Assembly (NCBI RefSeq): GCF_034140825.1
Contig: NC_089041.1
Coordinates: forward strand, 27,231,501 to 27,295,500
Length of the DNA: 64,000 nucleotides
Source of the DNA: Oryza sativa Japonica Group
Lineage: Eukaryota; Streptophyta; Magnoliopsida; Poales; Poaceae
Direction: 5' to 3'
The translations under genes and the position numbers were made by a program. The notes below the pieces were generated by a model. The model was given only the letters and a program-made list of their open reading frames with translations. It was not told where the DNA came from and searched no databases. This document shows, in pieces, positions 1 through 10,030 of this stretch; position 1 is the stretch's first letter, and each line of letters starts with the position of its first letter.

Positions 1-87
1 AAGTTATGGTATGCAAAACCTGTGTTTCTATTACTTTTGTAGTGCTTATGTGCTCCCTTGACAACTGATGTTTTCAGATCTTTTAAG

Positions 88-484
88 GCAATATGGTTAG
101 TGGTCTCATGGATATTTCAAACTGTGGGCATGATTATGTTCTAAATCAGGTTAGTTTTGCTATCCTATACTATACCCTTGCTCTCTTTTCCAGTTGGTTA
201 CACTTTTGATATTTGAATAACTGTTATAGGATTACATTTTTTCATGCCCTGATATGCATGAATGGGTTGATGCCAAATTATGTCGAAAGGTATCATTTCT
301 AGGATGATCATTATAATGAATGGCATGCATGCTCTCTGACAAATCACATCTCATGTTTTATTTTTTATAACAATTTCTGAAGTCTCTGCACCAGAACTTG
401 TTAATTTTCTGCACAAGGCAGTCGTCTGTTTTCTCCGTTTTACTGCAACAGCAACAAAATGCAGCATCTACAGAAATTGCATGA
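88..484 (+). CDS. possible 3' exons of an unrecognised gene entering from the left
   Basis: Three short open segments with splice-like borders can be chained in one frame: about 88-149, 230-289 (exactly 20 codons, preceded by TATAG and followed by GTATCA) and 383-484, ending in TGA. The middle piece reads like protein (contains CPDMHEWVDAKLCRK) and the last ends QQQQNAASTEIA-stop. An alternative frame through the last piece is also open, so the terminal exon is uncertain. I recognise no domain. This could be the 3' end of a real gene or chance open frames in intron or UTR sequence. Confidence 0.28.
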
Positions 485-1436
485 TGAGATATATAGATCT
501 AAGAGAGTGAAAGCTCCTTAGCATTCCTGAAGCAACTTGTGCAATTTGGTTGCTGCAATGCAAAGTTGCAGTAACTTGTCTGAATCACGCCCTGGTGATG
601 TCGGTGATGGTGATACGAAATCCGACGTTCCCGATGCATCCACGTGGTCAGCGTTTCACCGACACACGCTGCTATACTATTCCTTAATCATTTTCTGGTC
701 TCTTCCTCTGTTGTTTCAGTCGTCTTCCTCGTGTTGCTCATGGGGAATATAGGAGTATTATCATATGATCTGAAATTCTGATTTCTGAACACATATGCAT
801 CGCGATTTGAACTTGTCCTTCCATCTGTTTCTCTTTGGAAACAAATACGTCACGAATTTGCATGATAAGCTGTTGGATTAAACGATAAATAATTGCAAAG
901 TCGCTGTATGCATGATCTTTCAGAATTCTTTCTCTGACTTAACCAATCATAATCAAGCAACTACTCTAAAGTTGTAACGGCAACGTTCGCTCGTCGAGTC
1001 CTCTGCTGTGCCCAGAGGAATAAAGAAAAAAAGAATTGTCCATTAAGAAGCTGACCATTCAAAGAAAAACTTTCATGATTGGAACTCACTTGGGGCCATG
1101 AAGAACAGTTCATTGCGATTTGCAAAGGTGATTTGGTCATCCTTTCCTGGCACTCAAAACTTGAGGAATTAAAAAAAAGAATTAATCAATCAGCTCGTTA
1201 CAAAACAAACATGAAGAAGCAATTAACCCAATGTTCAGATCACTGCAGGCGTGTCGGTTGGATCGATCGCAACCGACACGATGATACATCGAGACACGAC
1301 CATCAGATTAAACGAAAGGATTAATTACTGCAAGTGCTGAAGCTGTTCTTGCTTGTGTGTTTTGCACGTCGACTAACTAACGGCCTCTCACGCCATCGCC
1401 TACTAAGCTAGCGTGTATGCTTCCAACAACTATATA
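485..1436. other. intergenic, nothing recognised
   Basis: AT-rich non-coding sequence. The short open frames at 537-752 and 1079-1324 show no protein-like composition; the first opens with TTG rather than ATG. No repeat or RNA gene was recognised. Confidence 0.5.
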
Positions 1437-1669
1437 CTTCGATCCCTCTGTCCTTAAATATTTGACGCCGTTAACTTTTTTAAACATGTTTAATCGTTCG
1501 TCTTATTTAAAAATTAAATAATTATTAATTTTTTTTCTATCATTTATTCAATGTTAAGTATACTTTTATGTATACATGCATACAGTTTTATATATTTTAC
1601 AAAAGTTTTTCAATAGGACGAACGATCAATTATGTTTAAAAAAGTCAACAGCGTCAAATATTTAGAGAG
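1437..1669. repeat. degenerate Stowaway-type MITE
   Basis: The element is self-complementary over about 230 bp. The left arm has TTGACGCCGTTAAC and TCGTTCGTCTTAT, and the right arm has their complements (GGACGAACGATCAA, GTCAACAGCGTCAAATATTT). It belongs to the same family as 18246-18477 and 42013-42244. The CTCCCTCCGT-type end is recognisable but mutated on the left. TA flanks both sides. It lies about 270 bp upstream of the GATL TATA box. Confidence 0.75.
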
Positions 1670-1940
1670 TATTTCATTTGCAACCAACCACCGGCGAGTC
1701 GGCGACGAGTGGAATTATCATGGCCATGCAGGACGACGACGACGACGACCAGCACATGCACAGCATGTCTCGCTGGCGCGCGGCGACGGCGGCGGCCGGG
1801 AGAGAACGTGCGTGGTGACCCAAACCTTGACGCGCAGAACACAAGCTGTACACTACCACTTCTCTAATTCTTTAAGTACAAACCAACACGTAGCACCACC
1901 TACCTAAGCTTTAGCTTCCTCTCACATTCCACTCCTCACA

Positions 1941-1952
1941 TATATATATATA
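1941..1952 (+). promoter_or_regulatory. TATA box candidate of the GATL gene
   Basis: A TA repeat (TATATATATATA) lies about 400 bp upstream of the GATL start codon. Transcription from roughly 1975-1985 would give a leader of about 370 nt containing two short upstream ORFs. Confidence 0.4.
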
Positions 1953-2128
1953 CCACATTGTTGTCATGGCACGGCTCCTACTCCAATCAATCACAACCAA
2001 CGAATTAGAATCTAATCACCCTGTCCCATTAACCAAATTAACATCGATCGATCATTAGTACAAACTAATTAATCAATCAATTAGTTAGAGATCAAGTTAT
2101 TAGTGTCCAAGTATAGCTTAGGAAGGTA

Positions 2129-2303
2129 ATGGGAAAGAGAGACACGCCGGCGAGGTCCTCCTAAGTTAGGACCTTGGACCGTCCCTCCTCCATCCTCACG
2201 GCTATACCAACTTTATCCTCGCCCCCTCCCCACCACCCCTCTCTCCCCTCCCCTCTCAAACACCACCGCCACCGCCATGGTCACGCCCTTCCCCTCCTCC
2301 TAG
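2129..2303 (+). promoter_or_regulatory. two short upstream ORFs in the GATL leader
   Basis: ATG at 2129 opens an 11-codon ORF closed by TAA at 2162-2164. ATG at 2277, in a good context (CCGCCATGG), opens an 8-codon ORF closed by TAG at 2301-2303, 44 nt before the main ATG. Both lie downstream of the TATA candidate, so they would be in the mRNA unless an intron removes them; GGAAG|GTAATG at 2121-2131 could be a donor site. They may lower translation of the main ORF. This is inference. Confidence 0.4.
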
Positions 2304-2347
2304 CACCACCTCTCCCCTTCCCGCGCTACGCGGGACGAGGACCAGGG

Positions 2348-3481
2348 ATGGCTCCCCCCACCGCCGTCTCCGCCTCCACCGCCGGCCTGATCTGGTCCTT
2401 GTCGCCCTCGCTCTCGCTCGTCGTCACCACCTCGGTGGCGCTTCTGCTCGTGCTCGGCGGTGTGTCCGGGATCCGCGTCAACGTCATCCGGCTCCCGTCG
2501 GCGTCGCCGTTCCCGGCGTTCCGGGAGGCGCCGGCGTTCAGGAATGGCGACGGGTGCCCGCCGGCGAGGGGGTCGGCGGCGGCGGAGGGGGGGCGGGTGG
2601 ACGTGGCCATGACGCTCGACGCCAACTACCTGAGGGGCACCATGGCCGCCGTGTTCTCCATCCTGCAGCACACGGCGTGCCCGGAGAGCGTCGCGTTCCA
2701 CTTCCTCGCCGCGCGCTCCGACCCGGACGCCGGCGACCTCGCCGCCGCCATCCGCGCCACCTTCCCCTACCTCGGCGCCGCCGTCAGCGTCTACCGCTTC
2801 GACCCGTCGCGCGTCCGCGGCCGCATCTCCCGCTCGGTGCGCCGCGCGCTCGACCAGCCGCTCAACTACGCGCGCGTCTACCTCGCCGACACGCTCCCCG
2901 CCGGCGTGCGCCGCGTCCTCTACCTCGACTCCGACGTCGTCGTCGTCGACGACGTGCGGAAGCTCTGGTCGGTGGACCTCGCCGGGCACGTGGTGGCGGC
3001 GCCGGAGTACTGCCACGCCAACTTCACCAAGTACTTCACCGACGCGTTCTGGTCGGACGGCGAGCTCAGCGGCGCCGCGTTCCGACGCGGCCGCCGCCGG
3101 CCGCCGTGCTACTTCAACACCGGCGTGATGGTGATGGACATGGGGCGGTGGCGCGACGGCGGGTACACGCGGCGGGTGGAGGAGTGGATGGCGGTGCAGA
3201 AGCGGAGGCGGATCTACCACCTCGGCTCGCTGCCGCCGTTCCTGCTGGTGCTCGCCGGCGACATCAAGGCGGTGGATCACCGGTGGAACCAGCACGGGCT
3301 CGGCGGCGACAACGCGGAGGGGAAATGCCGGAGCCTGCACCCGGGCCCGGTCAGCCTCCTCCATTGGAGTGGCAAGGGGAAGCCATGGCTGCGCCTCGAC
3401 TCGCGGAAGCCCTGCGCCGTCGACTACCTCTGGGCGCCGTACGACCTCTACAAGGCCGCCGTACCCGCGCTCGAGGAGTGA
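2348..3481 (+). CDS. galacturonosyltransferase-like protein (GATL, glycosyltransferase family 8)
   Basis: This intronless gene encodes 377 aa, the usual GATL length. An N-terminal hydrophobic segment (about residues 14-40) fits a type II Golgi anchor or signal. The GT8 fold follows: [15 protein letters not shown] (84-98), the metal/UDP-sugar binding LYLDSD with D194-S195-D196, CYFNTGV (254-260) and the C-terminal HWSGKGKPW (339-347). GATL proteins act in the Golgi in pectin or xylan synthesis; the exact acceptor here is unknown. The frame is open further upstream to 2174, but only from a TTG codon. ATG 2348 is the first in-frame ATG and gives the family-typical length, so I chose it. GC content is very high, as is common for intronless grass genes. 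Its antisense frames are shadows. Confidence 0.93.
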   Translation: MAPPTAVSASTAGLIWSLSPSLSLVVTTSVALLLVLGGVSGIRVNVIRLPSASPFPAFREAPAFRNGDGCPPARGSAAAEGGRVDVAMTLDANYLRGTMAAVFSILQHTACPESVAFHFLAARSDPDAGDLAAAIRATFPYLGAAVSVYRFDPSRVRGRISRSVRRALDQPLNYARVYLADTLPAGVRRVLYLDSDVVVVDDVRKLWSVDLAGHVVAAPEYCHANFTKYFTDAFWSDGELSGAAFRRGRRRPPCYFNTGVMVMDMGRWRDGGYTRRVEEWMAVQKRRRIYHLGSLPPFLLVLAGDIKAVDHRWNQHGLGGDNAEGKCRSLHPGPVSLLHWSGKGKPWLRLDSRKPCAVDYLWAPYDLYKAAVPALEE

Positions 3482-4173
3482 GCTAGCTAGCTAGCTCGCC
3501 GCCGGCGAGCCGAGGCGGCGGCGTGATTGCATTGCATGCATTCGAGGGCAGACATACGAGAGAAGAGGAGAGAGGGAGAGGGAGAGGAGGTGTGTACACG
3601 TACGTACGCACGTGCGTGCGTGCATGCATGCATGCATGTGTCCATACGTGCAAAACACAAAAGGGGCAAAAAAAAAAAAAGTTGTGACGTCATGCAAAAC
3701 GGCACAAATAAGATTAATTAGGACTGGAAGTGGTGAAGAAATACATGCCAAGAGGATCAATGGAAGGAAGGCGCTCCGTCTCGTAGAAAAACTAATCCTA
3801 ATTACGAATCTAAATACATATGTATCTAGGTTTATAACTAGGATTGACTTTTTTTTACAGAGTAGTACATATGTGGATGCATGTGCCGATCTCTTTTTCT
3901 TTCTTCCTCTTGTTTTGGGTTCCTTGAAAAATTTTCTACCGTTGAATTTGATTCATCATGGTGACGATGATGTACATAGGTGTTTTGATTGGAGTACGAT
4001 GTGTAAAAAATTAGGGTGGTGAGATCAGAAGTGGGTGGTGCACTTTGCAAATGTGTATGTACTATATGCTTTGATGTTGATATATCATACAAGAACACAC
4101 ACATTCAGGGGGGCAAACATCGGTCCATAGCTTTATTTTCCGTTCATCCATTTGATCACATAAATTGATATAA
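3482..4173. repeat. GATL 3' flank with simple repeats
   Basis: The presumed 3' UTR begins with an AGCT run (3481-3496), then a GA-rich purine tract (about 3553-3591), then an alternating purine-pyrimidine tract of ACGT/GCGT/CATG units (about 3592-3640). A poly-A run follows at 3668-3680. From about 3720 to 4173 I see only AT-rich non-coding sequence. Confidence 0.6.
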
Positions 4174-5243
4174 AGAGTAAAATACATTATCGGTCCTTAA
4201 AGTTGAAGGTGGTGTCACTTCGATCCATGATGTTGTAAAATCAACATTAAGGTCCATGAACTTGTTTAAGTGAATCATTGCGGTCCAAAACAGACCAGGT
4301 TGACCGTCCTATATGGCTGTTCAGCGTGGCCGCATATTTGCTATTAGGCCCTTCCACTTTCGCACTACCGGTTTGGTTGGCAGAACAATCGGGGTGCGAC
4401 AAATATGGGGGCAGCGGTGGGGACAAGGGGCATGTAAATACTATCCATCCTAGGTCGGATGCAACGCTGATGACTGGTGAGAAGGCAGGATCCAACGCCG
4501 GCGCCCGAGTGCAGCTCGGCATCCATCACTCTGGCGCCAAAGGAGCGTAATGGAGGCCGCGCCCATCTCTTCAGCTCAACAACGCCCAACGACTTGGTGG
4601 GCAGGCAAGCGGAATCCGCGGCATGAACTCACCGCCCATGGCCAAGCCTCCAAGCTTGCCGCTTCCCAATCTGTCGTCACCGGGAACAGGAGAGACCCTC
4701 GCGGATCTTGGGGCCCCACGCCCTCTCCGGAGCCATCCCTCCACCGTCGCCGGATAGAGGGGCACCACCAGGGAGAACCATGCTTCATCGACGGCCAGAT
4801 CCACCGGTCACCCTTCCCGCTGGTCGTCGGCGCTAGATCCACCACGTCACTAGATCCGTGCCACGACGCTTTGCCGCCAGAGTGATGGATGCCGAGCTCC
4901 ACTCGGGCGCTGGCGTTGGATCCGGCCTTCTCACTAGTCATCAGCGCCGCATCCGACCTAGGATGGATAGTATTCACATGCCCCTTGTCCCCACCGCTGC
5001 CCCCATATTTGTCGCACCCCGATTGTTCTGCCAACCAAACCGGTAGTGCGAAAGTGGAAGGGCCTAATTAAAAATATGTGGCCACGCTGGATAGCCACAT
5101 ATGACAGTCAACCCAGTCAAACATGTTTTGGACTGCAATGATTCACTTAAATAAGTTCATGGATCTTAATATTGATTTTACAAGATCATGGACCTAAGTG
5201 ACACAACGCTCCAACTTTAAGGACCAATGGTGTACTTTACTCA
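4174..5243. mobile_element. non-autonomous long-inverted-repeat element, probably MULE-type
   Basis: Two arms of about 370 bp (about 4174-4546 and 4862-5243) are inverted copies at high identity. They start GAGTAAAATACATTATCGG and, read inward from the right, GAGTAAAGTACACCATTGG. A GC-rich loop of about 315 bp separates them. Flanks TTGATATAA (4165-4173) and TTGAAATAT (5244-5252) match at 7 of 9 bases, compatible with an old 9-bp target duplication as in Mutator-like elements. Both arms translate to the same short peptide (for example HVNTIHPRSDA), but I see no transposase. The GC-rich loop could be captured gene sequence (Pack-MULE); I could not identify a source. A transcript across it would form a very long hairpin. 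Confidence 0.75.
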
Positions 5244-5344
5244 TTGAAATATATGTTGAGGCATGTGCATATCAGCATGAACAAACAATGTTGCTCGCGG
5301 CTTTTGCATCTGACGGGCCGGGGCTAGGTGTGGTGGCAAAGGAA

Positions 5345-5802
5345 GTAAGTTCACTTTGACTCCCTTCACTAGTGGTCGAATATAATTCGTATTCCACTAT
5401 CCCTGAACCACAATACCGAATATTTTGACCCCTTCCTCCCCCAACTATTAAAACCGATGCAATTTGACTCCCTTAACGGTTTTGGAGAGCAGTTTCGCTG
5501 ATGTGGCGCCTACATGGCAGTGTTCACTTTGTCTTCATCCAACGTGGCATTGACGTGACATTTATATGACAATACAACTAAAAGAAATGTGGGACCCATT
5601 TGTCATTTACACAAAAATATTATGGGACCCACTGACATGTGGGGCCCAAAGTCATCCTCTTCTTCCCTTCTTCTTCCTCCCTCTTTCTCTCCCTTCTCTT
5701 TCTCTTCCCCTTTCTCTCCCCCTTCACCGTCCGCGGGAGGTTGCCGTGTAGGGAGAGCAGGAGCGGCAGCGGCGAAAGGGGTCGGAGTTCAAAGTGAACT
5801 TA
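5345..5802. repeat. interspersed repeat with short inverted ends, copy 1
   Basis: The left end TAAGTTCACTTTGA (5346-5359) is repeated in inverted form at 5789-5802. The body contains phrases found again in the copy at 5886-6210 (ACTAGTGGTCGAAT, ACTATTAAAACCG, GTGGGACCCA). A pyrimidine-rich tract of CTT/CCT units occupies about 5654-5730. It looks like a non-autonomous DNA element; the superfamily is not assigned. Confidence 0.6.
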
Positions 5803-5885
5803 TTCCGGTGGCAAATGCTCGCGGTCCCGCGTTTCGTGGGCCACGACCTAGGCGCAGGTGAGCCAAAATGGCTAATTTTGCTCTA

Positions 5886-6210
5886 GAATAAGTTCACTTT
5901 GACTCCCTTAACTAGTGGTCGAATCTTATTCATATCCTTAAACCACAATATCGGATATTTCGACCCTCCAAACTATTAAAACCGGTGCAAGTTGACTCCC
6001 TCGGCGGTTTTGGAGGGCGGTTTCGTTGACGTGACGTCTACGTGGCGATGTTGACTCGGTCTTCATTCCACGTGGAGTTGACGTGGCGCTTATGTGTATT
6101 AGAATTAAAGACAATATGAGCGGACCCCATTTGTCATTCACACAAATAATGTGGGACCCACATTTCATCCTATTTCCTTCATTCTTCTCCCTCTCTCTCC
6201 CTTATCTCGC
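5886..6210. repeat. second direct copy of the 5345-5802 repeat, truncated
   Basis: It begins AATAAGTTCACTTTGACTCC and follows copy 1 through GTGGGACCCACA and a CT-rich tract, diverging near 6210. The complementary right end seen in copy 1 was not found. The copy is therefore truncated, or its right half has been replaced by the sequence at 6211-6736. Confidence 0.6.
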
Positions 6211-6736
6211 TAGATCGGATCGGCGGGCGGTTCGGCGGCGGGCGAGCGCTGTGACGGCGACGTGTGGGCAAGGGCTGAAGCGGCGGCGGTTTCGGCCCGC
6301 AAGGCCACATGTGGCATTTCCCCTCTCCTTCTCTTCACGCGTCCTCATACGATGGTTTCCACCTTCTTCGATCTGGAAGCGTGGTTCAAGGACCACAGTG
6401 CCACAATGCTCTTCGAGAAGGCGCACGTGATGTCCCCGTCGAGCTTAACCAAAAGTGGCGCATCATACAACCATGCGATGAATGTCGCATGCGTGGCAGA
6501 CAACACCTTCATCATGGACTTAGTGCTGAATTCGAAAGAGGATTTTTTACCAATGTGGATCAACGGGGTAGCATTTTGAAATTCATCATTCAGTTGTAGA
6601 GATTTGGTTCGGTTTCCTCCTATTCTCCCGACTCTAATTCTATAAGCTGGATAGAGATACAGGAGGACTACCAACCTATATATGTGCACGCGCTATCTGG
6701 CAATAGATTACTTGTGTCGAGTTTAATCCGCTTTAC
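6211..6736. other. unrecognised GC-rich sequence, possible gene fragment
   Basis: A GC-rich stretch (6211-6310) is followed by about 270 bp with a coding look on the plus strand (6310-6579, ending FLPMWINGVAF-stop). I recognise no family and find no start or intron signals. It sits between transposon-like repeats and a WAT1 fragment, so captured gene sequence is plausible but unproven. Confidence 0.3.
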
Positions 6737-6983
6737 AATTTGGCATTTCCATTATCAATTAAATATAGCCATCTAAAAGAGGATGAGAGATTTTTTTCTC
6801 ATATGTCGAACGAAGAGGTGAGGGCAACTATAGTGGAACCAAGCGAGGGGTAGTGAAGGAATTTGGCATTTCCATTATCAATTAAATATAGCTATCTAAG
6901 AGAGGATGAGAGATTTTTTTTCTCATATATCGAGCGAAGAGGTGAGGGGGCAGCTATAGTGGAACCAAGCGAGGGGTAGTGAA
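6737..6983. repeat. tandem duplication of a 123-bp unit
   Basis: Copies 6737-6859 and 6860-6983 share AATTTGGCATTTCCATTATC at the start and GTGGAACCAAGCGAGGGG near the end, with a handful of substitutions and small length changes. The second copy runs directly into the WAT1-like fragment. Confidence 0.9.
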
Positions 6984-7311
6984 GGCAGTGGTGCAGCAGA
7001 GGCTGTTGCTGCCGCTTAGCATGATAGTAGTTCAGTTGATTTTAGTGGAAATGTTGGTACTGTCGAAGATAACGCTCAATGACGGGATGAGCCCGTTCGT
7101 TATTATTGTGTACCGCAACCTGATCGCCGCTGCCGCTACCGTGCCACTTGTGTTCATATTTGAGAGGTACTAGATTAATGACCTATATCTTTCATTTTTA
7201 GGTGTTTTCCTTTACATCTTCATGTTTATAATTTTTTTTCTATGTTTTTTCTGTTACAGGGATATGTGGAAAAAGTGAACTGGGCAATTGGGGGCTGGCT
7301 TTTTATAAACT
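6979..7311 (+). pseudogene. WAT1-related (EamA / nodulin MtN21-like) transporter fragment
   Basis: The first segment reads SMIVVQLILVEMLVLSK followed by LNDGMSPFVIIVYRNLIAA and VPLVFIFER. This is the first two membrane helices of plant WAT1-type transporters, about 55 residues of a normal protein near 370-400. A GT-AG intron follows (GTACTA at about 7168, TTACAG at 7254-7259). The second exon starts RDMWKK, shifts by one frame (VNWAIGGWLFIN in the next frame) and stops. After 7311 the homology ends in repeat sequence. No family-like initiator Met is present; the upstream in-frame codon is GTG. It is a truncated relic, probably carried by transposition. Confidence 0.75.
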
Positions 7312-8217
7312 AGGTGAAACCCTGCGCGTTGATGCAGAGTTTAGTATGATAACAATAAGTAAAAATAATATGTGTGATAGCTAGACAACATAAGATTATG
7401 TAAGTTAATGTGGTTTATGATAATTTAAATTTAAATAGTATATAGAATGATGATTCAAATGTAAAAGTAAGGTGATATGACTTTATGAAAGAAGAAAAGT
7501 ATTGAGATAGTTTGAACCGTAGATTAATCATCTAAAGGCTAAAAATAATTGAGGTGATATGGATTAATGAGAGAAGAGAAAGAGAGATATAATTTGGACT
7601 ATAGATTAATCATTTAAGCACTAAAAACAATTAATGTGATATGGCTTAATGAGAGAAGAGAAATAACATTAACTAAGTGATGATGAACTATATAGGTACA
7701 TAGCATATTATAAAAAAAAATGAAGATATATATTAAAATATAATGTGAATTATGTGGAATTATGATTTAACATGTTTGGATTTTAAATGCTTTAAAATTT
7801 AATAAATTATAAATAACATGTTTGCATGTTGTTTAAATTTAATGATTATTAGTGGATGATGATGTGGTATCTTGTTAATGAATGATGATGTGGCATCTTT
7901 GCATGTTAAACTTTAGAAATTAGTGGGTTATAACTTTATAGTAAGAGAGGATGCTGTATTTGGGTGAGGTCTCCCACTCTACCTTTAGATTTGGACATTT
8001 TGTAGCCGTACTACTTTTTATTCCTTAGTGTCATGGGCATGGACCATGCTTTTATTCCGCATGGACCATGCCCATGTAGCAGTTTGCATGTCAGATCGAT
8101 GTTAGTCATAATGCCAATATATTTTTTTTGGTCTATTGAGTATATCTATATTCCATGACTCTAGAAGAACATAGTAAACCACAGGTACCAAAGATCTTTA
8201 AGATAACATATTCTAAT
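7312..8217. repeat. AT-rich repeat region with imperfect internal tandem units
   Basis: From CTAGGTGAAACCCTGCGCG (about 7310) the sequence is AT-rich. A phrase of the form GTGATATG...ATGAGAGAAGAGA...TAGATTAATCAT recurs at about 7471, 7555 and 7636. The phrase ATGATGATGTGG recurs at about 7856 and 7883. It resembles a non-autonomous rice repeat but I cannot assign a family. From about 7950 to 8217 nothing is recognised. Confidence 0.45.
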
Positions 8218-8721
8218 CAGTGGCGAAGCCAGGATTTGGGTATAGGGGGTGCTGGCCAGGAGACGTAAGAACTCACCAGCGCCTCGGTAGATAATATAGC
8301 GTGGATCTTGGTGTATAAAATTGAACTTATTTTTAGAATGGAGGATGTATGTCCGAATATATGTTAATATAGAATAAAAAGAACCATTTTTAAAGTCACT
8401 AAATAGCACCAACTTTACTCAATACAGAATGACACACGACATCATTTCTATTCATCCTTTTTAATTTTGGAGACTTGCAACCACATCGCTTAGTTACGTT
8501 AATAGACTTGCAACCACATCGTTTAATTACGTTAATTAACTTAGGTAATCACGTAAAGCTAAAACCTATTGGACAGCTAGGTAGGTATAGGCTCAACTTG
8601 CAACAAATTAATGAGCTAATTTTATGGATTAGATGGCTAATCATCCGGGGGTGGGGTTTGCAGCGCATGGGGATGGGGGGGTGCCAGGCTCACCCCGGCA
8701 CCCCCTGTGGCTTCGCCACTG
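8218..8721. mobile_element. hAT-type non-autonomous element (504 bp)
   Basis: Terminal inverted repeats CAGTGGCGAAGCCAG (8218) and TGGCTTCGCCACTG (ending 8721) are bounded by perfect 8-bp direct repeats ATTCTAAT at 8210-8217 and 8722-8729. The 8-bp duplication and TIR are typical of hAT elements. No transposase ORF is present. The perfect duplication suggests a fairly young insertion. Confidence 0.92.
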
Positions 8722-8955
8722 ATTCTAATCCTAACAACTATAACGCAAGGATCCAAATCATTTTTTTTGACAAACAAAGAAATAATGTGAACATATGACA
8801 GTTCTTGGGCAGTAAAAGATAGAAAGTGCTAGAGACTTGGTGTAGTGAACACTTTACTGAAAAGGCTTGAATTTAACCACCACAATGGAACTAAGAAATT
8901 TTACAACTTCAAATTGATTCAAGCTTTGTAATAATGGCATATAAACAAGGTTGCC

Positions 8956-9095
8956 CTAATTTAGGTTTATTGTATACTATTAAGTTTGATTACATGGCCT
9001 AAGTACTAAAAGTTACTCAGTAATCTCTAATTTAGGTTTATTGTATACTATTAAGTTTGATTACTTGGCCTCAGTACTAAAAGTTACTCAGTAGT
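8956..9095. repeat. tandem duplication of a 71-bp unit
   Basis: Copies 8956-9026 and 9027-9095 both read CTAATTTAGGTTTATTGTAT and onward, with very few differences. The rest of 8730-9525 is AT-rich with nothing recognised. Confidence 0.92.
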
Positions 9096-9525
9096 CAATT
9101 CACAAGCGTGTTGACGTATTTCAGGCATATAGCCCACTTACTATAGACAACTTACATGGAAGGGCGGTAGTTAGACCTAAGTTATAGCTAAGCTACAAAA
9201 TAATAAAAAAGACACCTCTTGGCAACTCTGGTGCTTATCTTTGTGATAAACTAGTGGTAAGATAGTATGCCGTTAAAAATCTCAGCTTTGCATCATGTAC
9301 ACAGTATTTCAGCTGATATAACTTTCCTGAAATACAAAGCACTCACAAATTCAATATGGCATACATGAGAATTTAGAGAATTTACCATCAAATTCATGTG
9401 CCTCAACTTTTTTTACCACCCAATCCGCGTGCCCTCTGTAATATATCATTATGACTGCTAATTCGTCTATTTTGTACCACTTTCTCTATTTTTCATGTGT
9501 TTTTTAATTCTTAATTCCATTTGTA

Positions 9526-9673
9526 CTCCCTCCGTCAAAAAAAACAACCTAAACACATCCTAGTACCATGAATCTGGACATGTGACACATCATAGTACCA
9601 TGAATGTAGTACTAGTATGTCCAGATTTATTGTCATATCGTAGTACGATGTTGAGTTTTCTCGACGGAGGGAG
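9526..9673. mobile_element. Stowaway MITE in the MO25 promoter region
   Basis: It starts CTCCCTCCGTCAAAAA after TA (9524-9525) and ends TCGACGGAGGGAG before TA (9674-9675). The 148-bp element lies about 360 bp upstream of the MO25 start codon and may overlap its promoter. Confidence 0.92.
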
Positions 9674-9912
9674 TATATTTTTTACAGGTTTGTGGGCATT
9701 TTTCTCTGGGCCCACCTGTCAGAACCAAAAGAGATATTTCTCTTTGGATCGATCGGATCCCTCCAGGCAGGCGCACCACCCCGCCGCCGAGCGCCGCCGC
9801 TGCCACTGGACTGTGCTGGCCACCCCAGCTCACCGCCCCCACCGCCGAGCGCCGGCCCACCACCCCGCCGCCGAGTGCCACCACCGCCCCAGGTCAACGC
9901 CCCCACAGCCGA

Positions 9913-9939
9913 ATGGCAGGTCAAGTTCCTGAGTCCTGA
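9913..9939 (+). promoter_or_regulatory. short upstream ORF in the MO25 leader
   Basis: ATG 9913 starts an 8-codon ORF (MAGQVPES) closed by TGA at 9937-9939, about 90 nt before the MO25 start. The surrounding leader has imperfect repeats of CACCACCCCGCCGCCGAG. Whether the mRNA starts upstream of it is not known. Confidence 0.35.
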
Positions 9940-10030
9940 CGAACGAAGAGAGAGTTGGGAGGCCCTGGCTGAGACCAACACCACCAGATTTCACCAGAGT
10001 TGGGAGGTCCTGACTGAGAGTTGGGCGGAG

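Noticed and set aside
2300-3364. 354-codon minus-strand frame opposite the GATL gene
   Set aside because: Composed of Arg, Gly, Ala and His from GC-rich antisense sequence; the plus strand has clear GT8 motifs.
2554-3486. 310-codon plus-strand frame overlapping GATL
   Set aside because: Low-complexity Arg/Pro/Ala shadow of the GATL frame.
3592-3640. Alternating purine-pyrimidine tract as a possible Z-DNA or regulatory site
   Set aside because: Simple repeats of this kind are common in 3' flanks; nothing shows a function.
4278-5071. Several frames of 60-150 codons on both strands in the inverted-repeat element
   Set aside because: They are mirror copies of each other because the arms are complementary; no domain is recognisable.
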